64,000 nt of DNA from Synechococcus sp. CC9605 (GTDB lineage: Bacteria; Cyanobacteriota; Cyanobacteriia; PCC-6307; Cyanobiaceae): the NCBI RefSeq assembly GCF_000012625.1, contig NC_007516.1:124001-188000 (forward strand). Reading direction: 5' to 3'. Within the stretch, counting starts at the first letter, position 1; the number at the start of each line of letters is the position of its first letter. The notes beneath the pieces were generated by a model that did no database searches, was not told the origin of the DNA, and was given only the letters and a program-made list of their open reading frames with translations. Below are positions 10,850-21,191 of the stretch, piece after piece. Both the position numbers and the translations under genes were made by a program.

Positions 10850-11668
10850 TGGTTGCGACTAGATGCAAACAGCCCTGTCCTCACTAGAGCACTGTGCTGA
10901 TCGCATGGCCAAGATTGTGATCATAGTTGTGGGCAATAGCCGCATCGTGCCCCACAGGATCGCGGCCATATTCTCCTGAATAGGGTTGATGGCCCTGTTC
11001 CTCAATCGCGCCGATGCTCTCCATGGCGACTTGGGTGTTATGGCCGAAGAGAGCGTCTGCTGCTGTTTCACAACAGTATCGAAACCATCGAACTATTGGA
11101 GGTGCTACCCCACCTGACCAGACGCTTAATGGGGCGAATTACCTTCGTTGGTCGGGCTGATTCCTTCTTTGCTTGCGGCAGCAACCCTGAATCTGCCTTG
11201 TAATGTCAGTACAGCCGTAGCCATGGCCATCGGTGGCGCCTTCGCTGCGGTCTGGATGGAATGAAGGGGCATTTCGCCGGCGGACTTCACCTGAATCACC
11301 TCACCAAATCCCTTGGCAAACAGCTCACCCTTATAGCCATCCGACCCGATAGTGCCCGCTAGCCAGCTGCACCCTCCACAGCACGACATACCCTTACCGG
11401 ACGTGATATGCGGGCTGACCCGGAATGGCATCGGCAATGGTTGATTCGAAAATCTCCACAGCCCCGGAGGGCCTGCACGGCATCCTCACGGATGGCGACC
11501 TGCGTCACGCCCTGAGGATGATGGGGCTGAGACATGGGAGAGGCTCACCGCAGCAGATCTCATGACAGCGGCCCCAATCACCATCGGAGCAGATGACTTT
11601 GTGGTGAAGGCCCTCGAACAGATGGAGAACAATCGCCCCAAACTCATCTTGGTTTTGCCTTATCAGTG
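10850..11668 (+). pseudogene. Decayed arabinose-5-phosphate isomerase (kdsD/kpsF)
   Basis: Reading across frames and stop codons recovers an almost complete KdsD. Near 10900-11070 it reads AKIVIIVVGNSRIVPHRIAA, then IGLMALFLNRADALHGDLGV (canonical VGKSGIVARKIAATFSS / LHGDLG). Near 11190-11260 it reads VSTAVAMAIGGAFAAVWME. At 11470-11510 it reads GILTDGDLRHAL, and at 11545-11655 the CBS domain TAADLMTAAPITIGADDFVV then KALEQMENNRPK. Several frameshifts and internal stops make it non-functional. The enzyme supplies arabinose-5-phosphate for KDO synthesis. It converges on kdsA, consistent with a former KDO cluster. Confidence 0.78.
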
Positions 11669-11672
11669 CGCA

Positions 11673-12551
<879 letters not shown>

Positions 12552-12633
12552 CTACCCGCCTTCAATCCATTTGGATTCTCTTGATAGAGCACGTCGTAGT
12601 TGGAAAGATCAATGCCTATCTAATGAAAACTGC

Positions 12634-12692
12634 TATCCAGAGCGACATTCCGCAGACCGGATGGCGCCGATTGAACCCGTGACCACCGCTTA
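12634..12692 (+). pseudogene. uvrD 3' scar
   Basis: About 27 bp matching uvrD at 61234-61260 (ATCCAG, then GCGACATTCCGCAGACCGGA) are joined directly to the last ~33 bp of uvrD (TGGCGCCGATTGAACCCG ... TAA). The 256 bp between them, and all of uvrD upstream, are missing. This scar shows that the block was copied out of the uvrD-GT-kdsB locus. Confidence 0.85.
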
Positions 12693-12718
12693 ATCTCCTT
12701 AGCAGCCATTGACGGCCT

Positions 12719-13429
12719 GTGTCGAGCATCAGCCAGCCGATTCCCATTTTCATCGGCTACGACCCGAGAGAACGGGCAGCGACCAACGTTCTGATCGACA
12801 GCTTGTATCAAAACAGCAGCGTTCCTCTGGCGATCACGCCGCTGGTGACACCTCAGCTGGAGGCTCAAGGACTGTTCCGGCGCGAGCGGGACCCTAAGCA
12901 GAGCACGGCGTTTTCCTTCACCCGTTTTCTGGTGCCTTACTTGATGGGGTACGAGGGCTGGGCCCTGTTCATGGATTGCGACATGCTTTGCCGGGCTGAC
13001 ATCAAGGCACTCTGGGATCAGCGCGATGACGCCTATGGAGCCATGTGCGTGCAGCACGAGCATGTGCCTGGGGAGACCGTGAAATTTCTCGGCGAGGTGC
13101 AGAGCCCCTACCCCAAGAAGAACTGGAGTTCACTGATGCTGCTCAATTGCAGCCGCTGCACCAAGCTCACGCCCGATTACGTGAACACAGCCACGGGGTT
13201 GGAGCTTCACCGCTTCCACTGGCTGGAGGGTGATCATGAGATCGGCGCCATCCAGGGGGGCTGGAATCATCTGGTGGATGTGCAGGCTCCACCGGAGTCC
13301 GAGCAGGCTGCTCCAATGCTGCACTGGACCCTGGGTGGCCCCTGGTTCCGCGAACAGCGCACCATGGGTGGCCCTCTGGCTGCTGAATGGTTCAGCGCCC
13401 GCGACGATGCAATGAAACTCTGGGATTGA
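12719..13429 (+). CDS. GT8-like glycosyltransferase, island copy
   Basis: A 236-aa protein with a GTG start (MSSISQPIPIFIGYDPRERA). The N-terminal IGYDPRE motif, SFTRFLVPYL and the metal-binding LFMDCDMLCRAD (DxD type) suggest a GT-A fold related to family 8, using a nucleotide sugar; donor and acceptor are unknown. The protein is identical to that at 61574-62284. The stop overlaps the kdsB start (TGATG), so the two are co-translated. Linkage to kdsB suggests a role in KDO or outer-surface glycan chemistry. Confidence 0.8.
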   Translation: MSSISQPIPIFIGYDPRERAATNVLIDSLYQNSSVPLAITPLVTPQLEAQGLFRRERDPKQSTAFSFTRFLVPYLMGYEGWALFMDCDMLCRADIKALWDQRDDAYGAMCVQHEHVPGETVKFLGEVQSPYPKKNWSSLMLLNCSRCTKLTPDYVNTATGLELHRFHWLEGDHEIGAIQGGWNHLVDVQAPPESEQAAPMLHWTLGGPWFREQRTMGGPLAAEWFSARDDAMKLWD

Positions 13430-14148
13430 TGGCGATTCGTAAGTGTGTGGTGGCCGTTCCGGCCCGGCTTCAGTCATCTCGACTCCCCAACAAGGTGCTG
13501 GCCGACATCGGCGGTAAGCCGATGATTCAGCGCGTGCTGGAACGCTGCAGTGAGGCTCAGGGTGTTGAAGCGGTGGTGCTGTGCACCGACAGCACCGAAC
13601 TTCAGACCCTGGCTGAGGGTTGGGGGTTCCCAGTGTTGATGACGTCGGAATCCTGCAACTCCGGCAGTGAGCGCATCGCATCGGTGGCTCACCCTCTGAT
13701 GGCCCTGGGCTGGGGCGATGCGGATCCTGTGGCTGAAGAGACCGCAGTGATCAACGTTCAGGGCGATCAACCGTTCATCGAACCTGCTGTGATCGATGCC
13801 ATGGCCGAGGAATTTCGGAGTCAGGATCCTGTGCCGGCGGTCGTGACCCCCGTCTACGGGCTGAAGCCCGAATCGGTCCACAATCCCAATGTGGTGAAGA
13901 CCCTGCTGGCCCATGACGGCCGTGCGCTCTATTTCTCACGGTCCGCCATCCCCCACGTGCGGGATATAGCTGAGGCGGATTGGCATCAGCACACCACCTA
14001 CTGGGGGCATGTGGGCATGTACGGCTTCCGGGGAGATGTATTGGCTGCATGGGATCAGCTGCCGGCCTCACCATTGCCACCTTCCGGGTCGAGGGCACCT
14101 CGTTGTCGGTGGACACCGCCGAACAGCTGGAGCAGGCCCGGGCGATGA
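13429..14148 (+). pseudogene. kdsB with a 55-bp frameshifting deletion (island copy)
   Basis: The first ~215 codons are identical to the intact kdsB at 62284. At 14070 a 55-bp segment is missing. In the intact copy the segment is bounded by a 12-bp direct repeat, GCCGGCCTCACC, at 62916 and 62971, and one repeat plus the segment between has been lost. The frame shifts and ends after an unrelated tail (SPLPPSGSRAPRCRW...), giving 239 aa rather than 259. The N-terminal nucleotide-binding motif (PARLQSSRLPNKVL) and VQGDQPFIEP remain, but the C-terminal part of the CMP-KDO synthetase fold is gone. Confidence 0.87.
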
Positions 14149-14530
14149 TTTGAAGACCTTAGTCGAGACAAACATAAGGGTAGCCGTGAGATATGCCTCT
14201 TACACACCAACGATTCTCTTGAGTGGTGGCTGCAGTAGGTCTTGAAACCCATGTAGCTTCATGCTCCGCGATTGACGATCAATCCAGAAGCATCCATTCA
14301 ACAAATATCAACAGCTAGATGGTTAACGGGCAACTAACCCTTTGCTTCAGCATTTGAGCAGGTCCAATTTTTTGATATTGACTAATGCGCTCAATAAAAG
14401 GACTATTAAAATTTAAAAGTCAAGTTCTAAGAAATGCATCTCTCTAGAGGGGGCAAGATGCGATGTGTTTATCCCGAAAGGTAATTCTATTCATGTATAA
14501 TATTTGCTGGCAAAATCAAATGCTAAGTCT
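14149..14530. other. Gap between the duplicated block and the AT-rich glycan genes
   Basis: 382 bp with no supported gene. The shift from GC-rich to AT-rich sequence begins here, so it marks an internal joint of the island. No inverted repeats or transposase relics were recognised. Confidence 0.55.
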
Positions 14531-16147
14531 TTAATTAATTGCATCCGAGGCAAGATTATAGCCGTAGTATTCATTTATAATATGCAAGAAATTTCCAGAC
14601 TCAATCTCGCTCAAGGTAAATTGGCAATACGAGAGGTTATTAATCCAAAGTGAGCGATCCGGATATATAGGATTTTCGATCATAGATAAATCTGTCAAGC
14701 CAATTGGTGCAGCAGCACTAGTTTTAGAGACAAACACAGGTGTTCCTAGACATACTGCTTCGATTGCTACGTTTGACGAATGAGTTACGAGAGCATGTGC
14801 TTCTTGTAATTGTTCTGCAAGTGGGATAGGCTTTTCATCCAGTTTAGGTTTTTTGCGTACAACTATTTTTCTGTCAGTGTACAACTTAATTTCATTAATA
14901 GTTTTATCCAACCAACCATGAACTGAATGTGCTTCAGAAAAATAATCAGTTGGCGGACAAACTATGATTTTTTCCCCTCGCGTGTTCCAAGGATCTAACG
15001 AAACATTTAATTGTTTAGATCTACTGCTTGGACATAGTCTAAGCATATTGCATTCAAAAGAATTAATACTGATTCTGTAAGAATTGCCATGACCTCTATT
15101 AAAATAAGCATGATCAATATAAACAAAGTGTTGATCACGGTTTATTGCATCATCTATAATTTTCTTTGAATTTCTGAGTACACCCCAGCAGACAGGAACA
15201 CCCTCAGTAAAACCTTTATAATCCTCAGCATAGGAATGTCTACAACCAGCTCCAGAAATAACTGCAGACATAACCATATTTCCACCACCACCACGATTCA
15301 AATATGCATAAAGCATTTCACTAGAAATATCTTTTTCACTTACGCTGTAGCGAACATTCTTGCAATTAAATGGAAGCTCTGACCAATTAGAATTGGATTT
15401 ATTTTTATATACTATCGCGACTTGTTCGCTACGTCGAACCATGTACGGGGGAACTATTGATGGCAAATATAGTTTATTTGAATCTGAAATAGCAAGAGTT
15501 TCAAACCTTATTGATCCAGGAGCTTGAAATCTAACAAAGGTCAAGTTGTCATTTCCATGACTGACTTCCGTTTGAATATCTTTCAGGGCTTTGTCGCAAG
15601 CACTAGAAATTTTAATGTAGTCAATATCTACTCTCTTTGAAATTCTTAGTAGTAAACTAAGAATACTTATATGTAATATTCCGCTTCCATCTTTGTAAGT
15701 GGGTAAATCATATAAAAACCCTTGACAAAAACTATGAACGAAGTCTTCGGATAATGCTACATAAGAGGAGCATAAGTCACAACTTATGCCTTCATCTATC
15801 TGCAACTGGTTAATTTTATACTTTAAATCATTATCGCTCTTTTTGTGTGAATGCTCATAACTACGTACTCTTAAAGCACACCCCGAATAATGTTGTTCGA
15901 GAATATCACAGATTATCTTTAGGAAGGGATCGTGAGTAGTTAATGCAAGAATATTTATTTCGCCAGTGCGCTTGAATACACTCTTATAAATCAGATCTAT
16001 TAAAAATGTGCTAATTAACTTATTAATAATTTTTTGCTGTTCAGATGTCATTATTGCAGACACCAATCTCATTTGTGATTCTAAATATTCTTTTTTGAAA
16101 ATTGCTTTTTTGGTAGAAATAAGATTCAGCGTATTTTTGCTATTCAT
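14531..16147 (-). CDS. Putative surface-glycan biosynthesis protein (GT-B-like C-terminus)
   Basis: A 538-aa AT-rich gene with an ATG overlapping the stop of the upstream transferase (ATGA). I do not recognise the N-terminal ~280 residues. The C-terminal half contains GVPVCWGVLRNSKKIIDDAI, FVYIDHAYFNRGHGNSYR, IIVCPPTDYF and LVTHSSNVAIEAVCLGTPVF then VSKTSAA, which resembles the donor-site region of capsule or KDO-type GT-B transferases (THSS-x5-A-LG-PV). Similar proteins occur, as I recall, in marine cyanobacteria and their phages. No membrane segment or signal peptide is seen. Role inferred from sequence and neighbours only. Confidence 0.6.
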   Translation of the reverse strand: MNSKNTLNLISTKKAIFKKEYLESQMRLVSAIMTSEQQKIINKLISTFLIDLIYKSVFKRTGEINILALTTHDPFLKIICDILEQHYSGCALRVRSYEHSHKKSDNDLKYKINQLQIDEGISCDLCSSYVALSEDFVHSFCQGFLYDLPTYKDGSGILHISILSLLLRISKRVDIDYIKISSACDKALKDIQTEVSHGNDNLTFVRFQAPGSIRFETLAISDSNKLYLPSIVPPYMVRRSEQVAIVYKNKSNSNWSELPFNCKNVRYSVSEKDISSEMLYAYLNRGGGGNMVMSAVISGAGCRHSYAEDYKGFTEGVPVCWGVLRNSKKIIDDAINRDQHFVYIDHAYFNRGHGNSYRISINSFECNMLRLCPSSRSKQLNVSLDPWNTRGEKIIVCPPTDYFSEAHSVHGWLDKTINEIKLYTDRKIVVRKKPKLDEKPIPLAEQLQEAHALVTHSSNVAIEAVCLGTPVFVSKTSAAAPIGLTDLSMIENPIYPDRSLWINNLSYCQFTLSEIESGNFLHIINEYYGYNLASDAIN

Positions 16148-18690
16148 ATTCCAACAACTCTGTAAATGTTTTCGGAGAAATTATCCCAACTATACTCACT
16201 GACGGTGGAACTAACATCAATATCGTCCATAATGTATGCCTTTTCAATTAATTCAGAAACTGTGTTTGCCGTTGATGATGTCTCAAACAAAAACCCATTA
16301 CTACCATGACTAATAATATCTTTTGCAAACCCCGTCTCGCTGACAACTGGAAAGCAGTTACAAGCCATCGCTTCCATAAGGGGTATAGGACCACCTTCTA
16401 ATTTTGATGTGCTCAAGAATATCTTAAATTTTTTGTAATAATCAGGATAGTCTTCATATTTAGCAGTCACATATTGAACATTGCCAAGACCGACTAATGC
16501 TTCATATCTGGCATATGATTCCCAGTTTTTACCAAGTAAAATAAACTTTTTATCTCTCATTTTAGATACTAAGTTAAAAAGTAATTCGGGATTTTTCCGT
16601 TCATAGAATGATGAGCATACTCCTATGGTGTTTGATAGCTTTCGGTCGTGAGCAGTAAATCTCGCTGAATCAAAACCACCGAGTACAACACATCCTCTAA
16701 TAGGATTAAGACCTCTGGAAATCCATAAGTCATAGTTTTTAGAACAGGCGAAAACTATCTTGTTTACTTTTGAGAAAATATCTAGAAATTGATCAATGCT
16801 TTTTTTATCTTCATCTCTTGGATGTGTGTACCAACAATTGATGTTACTACCTTGTGATAAGTCAACTAATCTCAATTTTACAAACTTCTTAAGTAATGCC
16901 TGATGCATAAAAAAGTAATTTTTAGCCTTAGGAAGGTGTTTAGGAACTTTATCACAATAAAAAATTGACCATGAGTTTTGAGATCTCGAACCTATCTCCT
17001 TAGCTATACCATCTAAAATCCAATTCTTGGCCTCAATTCCACATACAAATAAAAGATCAGTGTTACTTGATGAGATGTCTAATGGTTGATATCTGCCGGG
17101 AATATTCTCAGGGACTCTGCTAAGATTATTGTGTTTAGTTGATTCTGATCTGGTATAATATTTGATCAGAAATTCTTTTAGCGATGATTGCTTGATTATA
17201 GAAACAGTCGATGAGTTAGTTGCAATACTACTAAATCGGTTAATGGCGTTAGTCCAATCAAAAAGTTTTTTTGAAATATTAGCATTTAGTTCATCACTTA
17301 TGACAAGGCTGACGTTGTTTTTAAGAAAATTACGCGCTTTCTCGATATCATCAAGTTTTAAAAGGTGGGGAATTATCTGATTTGAGGAGTAGTGATTTAT
17401 ATGGTTTTCCGTTAGAGGCGTAAAATGTATGTAATTCACTCTATACGAAGGGATAAAGCTATTGAGCAATGAAATAATGATTTTAATATTGCCTACTGAA
17501 AGATTATCGCATATTATTGATACTACATCTTTTTCATTTGGTATAGTTGGATAATGTTCTTGAGAAGCCAAAGACGATAACCAAATATTTTGAAGGACTA
17601 AATTATAAACCTTAGTAATTTCAATTATTGTATATCTATTCAAAATAGTCTTATTTTCATTCAAGGCTTTAGTACGTTCTTTCTTTGAATTCTTAGAAAA
17701 TAAATATTTCTGAATTGCGCTCTTCAAGCTCCTATCGACTGACAACTCAAACTCACTATTATTTGGATGTTTAATTACAGCTACAGGACAATTATTTATT
17801 AATGAAAATAAAACCCTGTTGTTTGATTTTCCCATACAGCGCTCGTCATCACCTGTTGTTATTAAAGACATTGATGCTAAAGATAGTTGTTTGAATATTT
17901 CAGGAAGTGTCCATTCAACTAAGTTATATCTAATGCCAAAGGATTTTAAAGTTCTAAGATCAGCATTTGAATTTGTGCAAATAACTAAATCAAAGTTCTG
18001 CTTATTTTGCAGTGTTTTAATGGCTGGAAGATGTGGAATTAAGCTAGATATGCCCATATTTGATGTTGGAGAATATGCGTTTCCAAACCACAAAACACGC
18101 TTTATTTGAGTTTTCCCTTCAGTATGCCCAAGCGAAGATTTAATGTTTTCAGCAATACTAATAGCAGTTTTATCCTTCAATGTTTCTGACTTATACTCGC
18201 ACAGGCTTAATGAATCTTGCATACTCTCAGCTATATCCGGTATTATGTAAACTTTGTTTCGCCAAATAGACAACTTTGAATTCTCTGCATGTTTAATTAA
18301 GTGATCACGCATCTTTGCGGTTGGGACAAATATTGCATCAGTGAGATCAATCAAAGAGTTTAAAATCCAACTATTGATTCCGAAGTCATTATTCTTGTAG
18401 TGAATATCACATACGGTGTCGGTAATATCAATAATAACTTTGCAATTAAGGGCTTTACCTTTAACCAATAAATCAATAATATTAAGACCTGGCATTTTTA
18501 TTATGAATAAAAATGATTCTGGTTCAATTTGATTTTTTGCTTTTTTTATGTCCGTAAGGAAATAATTTTCGTAACCGAAATTCTTCTCCAATCCTCTCGC
18601 AATATGGAGACACCTTAGCCTGACGCTAGCCTGATTGAGGTTGAGGGAAGGAACAACCCAGAAAATTTTTCTTGGTGCCGAATAACTCAT
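16144..18690 (-). CDS. Large two-module glycosyltransferase (GT4-type C-terminus)
   Basis: An 848-aa AT-rich gene with an ATG at 18690; a TTG three bases upstream is the alternative. Residues 1-370 form a first GT-B-like module (IFWVVPSLNLNQASVRLRCL; RVLWFGNAYSPTSN; CMGKSNNRVLFSLINNCPVA). After a linker a second module (about 540-848) has the GT4 donor-binding features FILLGKNWESYARY, STSKLEGGPIPLMEAMACNC and FPVVSETGFAKDII. Two catalytic units in one chain suggest consecutive sugar additions, or one catalytic and one recognition unit. It overlaps the next gene by 4 bp. Sugar specificity is not readable from the sequence. Confidence 0.72.
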   Translation of the reverse strand: MSYSAPRKIFWVVPSLNLNQASVRLRCLHIARGLEKNFGYENYFLTDIKKAKNQIEPESFLFIIKMPGLNIIDLLVKGKALNCKVIIDITDTVCDIHYKNNDFGINSWILNSLIDLTDAIFVPTAKMRDHLIKHAENSKLSIWRNKVYIIPDIAESMQDSLSLCEYKSETLKDKTAISIAENIKSSLGHTEGKTQIKRVLWFGNAYSPTSNMGISSLIPHLPAIKTLQNKQNFDLVICTNSNADLRTLKSFGIRYNLVEWTLPEIFKQLSLASMSLITTGDDERCMGKSNNRVLFSLINNCPVAVIKHPNNSEFELSVDRSLKSAIQKYLFSKNSKKERTKALNENKTILNRYTIIEITKVYNLVLQNIWLSSLASQEHYPTIPNEKDVVSIICDNLSVGNIKIIISLLNSFIPSYRVNYIHFTPLTENHINHYSSNQIIPHLLKLDDIEKARNFLKNNVSLVISDELNANISKKLFDWTNAINRFSSIATNSSTVSIIKQSSLKEFLIKYYTRSESTKHNNLSRVPENIPGRYQPLDISSSNTDLLFVCGIEAKNWILDGIAKEIGSRSQNSWSIFYCDKVPKHLPKAKNYFFMHQALLKKFVKLRLVDLSQGSNINCWYTHPRDEDKKSIDQFLDIFSKVNKIVFACSKNYDLWISRGLNPIRGCVVLGGFDSARFTAHDRKLSNTIGVCSSFYERKNPELLFNLVSKMRDKKFILLGKNWESYARYEALVGLGNVQYVTAKYEDYPDYYKKFKIFLSTSKLEGGPIPLMEAMACNCFPVVSETGFAKDIISHGSNGFLFETSSTANTVSELIEKAYIMDDIDVSSTVSEYSWDNFSENIYRVVGI

Positions 18691-18964
18691 CAAAAGATTA
18701 TAAAAAATAGTTGATAAAGATACTTACATGATTTTCGCCTCAAAAGGATATTGGCATGCTCATAAATCTCTTTTTATAATATTGTACATTATAGCACACG
18801 CAATATGCAAAGTTTTAGTGACGACTTGTTCATCGGCCCATAAAGTCTGTTTGTTCTAATCTTTCATTGCTTTTAATATTGTTTGAATAAAAAAGGATTC
18901 TGAGTGATTGTCACTCCTATGCCTACATTTGGTAGATTAGCATGCGGTGAGATGTAATTATTCA
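18691..18964. other. AT-rich gap
   Basis: 274 bp between the epimerase stop and the large transferase start, both on the minus strand. It separates two transcription blocks and probably holds a promoter for the 848-aa transferase gene. No convincing gene or terminator hairpin was found. Confidence 0.4.
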
Positions 18965-20008
18965 TTAAAGACTCCAATCAACAAGATTTCTCAATCCCAC
19001 CTCAAGAGGTATTTTCGGCTCCCAGCTGTTTAAACTTTGAAATGCTTTTGTTATATCAGCTTGGGCAAATCTAATATCACCATCTCTGAATTTACCGGTA
19101 ATTTTGTATTCTGGGTGGAATCCTTTTTCCTCAGCTAGCCGACACAATATATTCACGATATCAATGATTGAGGTGGAAATACCTGAGCCTATGTTAATAA
19201 TTTCGCCAGATGATGCATTTATGGCAGCAACCAATGATCTAACTACGTCATCGATATAAATAAAGTCACGAAAAATTTCACCATCTTCATATATTTCCAG
19301 GGTTTTTCCATCCTTAATCTGAGAACAAAATATAGATAGTACACCGGTGTAGGGGTTGTTTAACGACTGCCCAGGGCCGTAAACATTCTGAAAGCGTAGA
19401 ATATTCCAATCCATATTGGAACACAGGTTTTTAAGTAGAAGCTCTTGCATGAGTTTTGTGCTTGCATAAACAGAATCTGGTTTAGGAAAGAAATTTTCCG
19501 GTGTTGCTTTAGCTTGCAATAAAGTTCCACACTCGCCATAAACTTTAAAGTCACCTCTTTTCATACATTCTGACGACCTAGACTTTGCTTTCTTGGGTTC
19601 ACCAAGAGAATTGATATAAAGTCCCTCACCATAGATAGCCCGGCTGCCTGAAAGAATAATCTTTCCAGAAGTATGACCACTAGCTCTTAGAGCCTCAAAA
19701 AGATTTGTAGTACCACGTACATTTACATCAACGTATCTAGATGGTTCGTCAAATGACTGTCCTGTTCCTGTCTCTGCTGCCAAATGATAAACAATATCAA
19801 ATTTATGCTGTTGAAAAATTTCTATCAAGGCATCTAAATCTCGAATATCACATTCGTGAATTGGAAAGTCGAAATTCTTCTGAGGCTTTTCTCCGTGGAC
19901 TTGCGGCTGGAAGTTGTCAAGTCCGACAACTTCGTGATTTTGCGCAATCAACGCTTTTGCAAGGCGCAATCCAATGAAGCCTGCTGCCCCTGTGATTATA
20001 ATTTGCAT
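18965..20008 (-). CDS. NAD-dependent epimerase/dehydratase (extended SDR)
   Basis: A 347-aa nucleotide-sugar-modifying enzyme. It starts at an ATG with the Rossmann motif ITGAAGFIGLRLAKAL (GxxGxxG). It has the acidic DNF after strand 2, VYHLAAETG, the active-site YASTK, and substrate-side features RFQNVYGPGQ and DFIYIDDVVRSLVAAI. It belongs with the dTDP/UDP/GDP-sugar 4-epimerases and 4,6-dehydratases; the exact reaction cannot be told. It follows a four-gene minus-strand operon after 145 bp and probably supplies a modified sugar to those transferases. Confidence 0.82.
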   Translation of the reverse strand: MQIIITGAAGFIGLRLAKALIAQNHEVVGLDNFQPQVHGEKPQKNFDFPIHECDIRDLDALIEIFQQHKFDIVYHLAAETGTGQSFDEPSRYVDVNVRGTTNLFEALRASGHTSGKIILSGSRAIYGEGLYINSLGEPKKAKSRSSECMKRGDFKVYGECGTLLQAKATPENFFPKPDSVYASTKLMQELLLKNLCSNMDWNILRFQNVYGPGQSLNNPYTGVLSIFCSQIKDGKTLEIYEDGEIFRDFIYIDDVVRSLVAAINASSGEIINIGSGISTSIIDIVNILCRLAEEKGFHPEYKITGKFRDGDIRFAQADITKAFQSLNSWEPKIPLEVGLRNLVDWSL

Positions 20009-20153
20009 ATCAATGTGCTTGATTGATTTTTGTATTATAGATCAAATGAGCGCCTCCATCAGAATATTAAATAGTTCATGTTTGACCTAGTTTAAAAAAT
20101 ACAATTGCGACTGATGAATGTTAAGATCTTTGTTAATGAATTTCTTCTGGAGG

Positions 20154-21191
20154 TTAGACTGTGTTTAATTTTTTGTAAAACTCAACGAGGTGAAATGGAT
20201 TAGAATACTGTTTACAATAATCTAACTGTGCTTGATACAATTTTGATCTTAAAGACCTCGAGTAAAGAACTCGTGATATATTTTCCATCCATGATTCTTC
20301 TTTTATATTAGAATGAATAGGCGATAAACATGGAATGTCTTCATATGGACCAAACTTGGACGCGATTATTGGTATTTTTGCTTGTATATGCTCCAGAAGT
20401 TTGGTATTTGCTTTGCAGTAGTTGAAATTATTTTCGATTAATGGAGCTAAACCAACCCACCATCCACGCGATTTCAATACTGTCTTAAATTCTTGATAGT
20501 TTGATACTCTAGTAATAGCTGTACATCTATCTGGGAATTTTTTAACTAATGTTTTTGGTGGCTGTAAACCAAATGATTCGAATTTAAGATTTCTGTGGTT
20601 ATTCATTAATTTTTCGATCTTGGGTACAATTATATCAAGGTCTTTGATATGAGATTTTGTACCCATATATCCAATTGTTGGATATGGACTCTTAATATAA
20701 TCATTATCGTTTAATTGGGGAGCTTCAAAGACTTTGTAAAAAGGACACGTATAGATTGAAATATTGGGAAGTATCTTTTGAATTTCCGAGCATAATCTTG
20801 ATGTTGACACAATCAGCCCTTTGACTGACTTTGTCACATCGTGGAGCGCTTTCATTCGATCTTTATTATGATAGTGCTCCCATTTGCCCTTACCAATAGA
20901 CTTTGGCACATCATATAAATAATCATCAAGATGCAAAAATACATTTTTATTTAGTCGCTTAGCTTCGTCTAATATACCCTTAAATGAATTAAAATCATAC
21001 CAGCGAGACAATATCAAGTAATTACAATTAAATATTTCAGCATAGGCCTCTATGCGACTTAACGTCTTCAGTTCTGACCATTGATGCAAAGAAAATTTAA
21101 TTTGTTCAGATTCTTTAATTGAAGATTGGTCGAAAAGAAAAGATATGACTTGAGTAGCTTCAACTGTTTCGCATAAGATTGAAATATTCAC
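20154..21191 (-). CDS. Glycosyltransferase-like protein (GT-B)
   Basis: 345 aa from a GTG start that overlaps the preceding stop (GTGA). The C-terminal half carries a GT-B pattern: TIGYMGTKSHIKDL, a loop with YCKANTKLLEHIQAKIPIIA, then SKFGPYEDIP. The KxxEH/KLLEH...P-IAS text corresponds to the nucleotide-sugar-binding helix of GT4 enzymes. It is the last gene of the four-gene AT-rich operon starting at 25841. Acceptor unknown. Confidence 0.65.
   Translation of the reverse strand: MNISILCETVEATQVISFLFDQSSIKESEQIKFSLHQWSELKTLSRIEAYAEIFNCNYLILSRWYDFNSFKGILDEAKRLNKNVFLHLDDYLYDVPKSIGKGKWEHYHNKDRMKALHDVTKSVKGLIVSTSRLCSEIQKILPNISIYTCPFYKVFEAPQLNDNDYIKSPYPTIGYMGTKSHIKDLDIIVPKIEKLMNNHRNLKFESFGLQPPKTLVKKFPDRCTAITRVSNYQEFKTVLKSRGWWVGLAPLIENNFNYCKANTKLLEHIQAKIPIIASKFGPYEDIPCLSPIHSNIKEESWMENISRVLYSRSLRSKLYQAQLDYCKQYSNPFHLVEFYKKLNTV

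Larger units (their letters stand above)
12634..14147 (+). repeat. Left copy of the duplicated uvrD-scar/GT/kdsB block
   Basis: This block matches 61234-63057 with essentially no base differences seen over the GT and kdsB, apart from two deletions: about 256 bp of uvrD (between 12660 and 12661) and 55 bp of kdsB (near 14070). Beyond 14147 the two copies diverge completely. Confidence 0.93.

Noticed and set aside
10859-11437. Two minus-strand frames (70 and 103 aa)
   Set aside because: Both are antisense to the kdsD ghost; the plus-strand text aligns with a known family.
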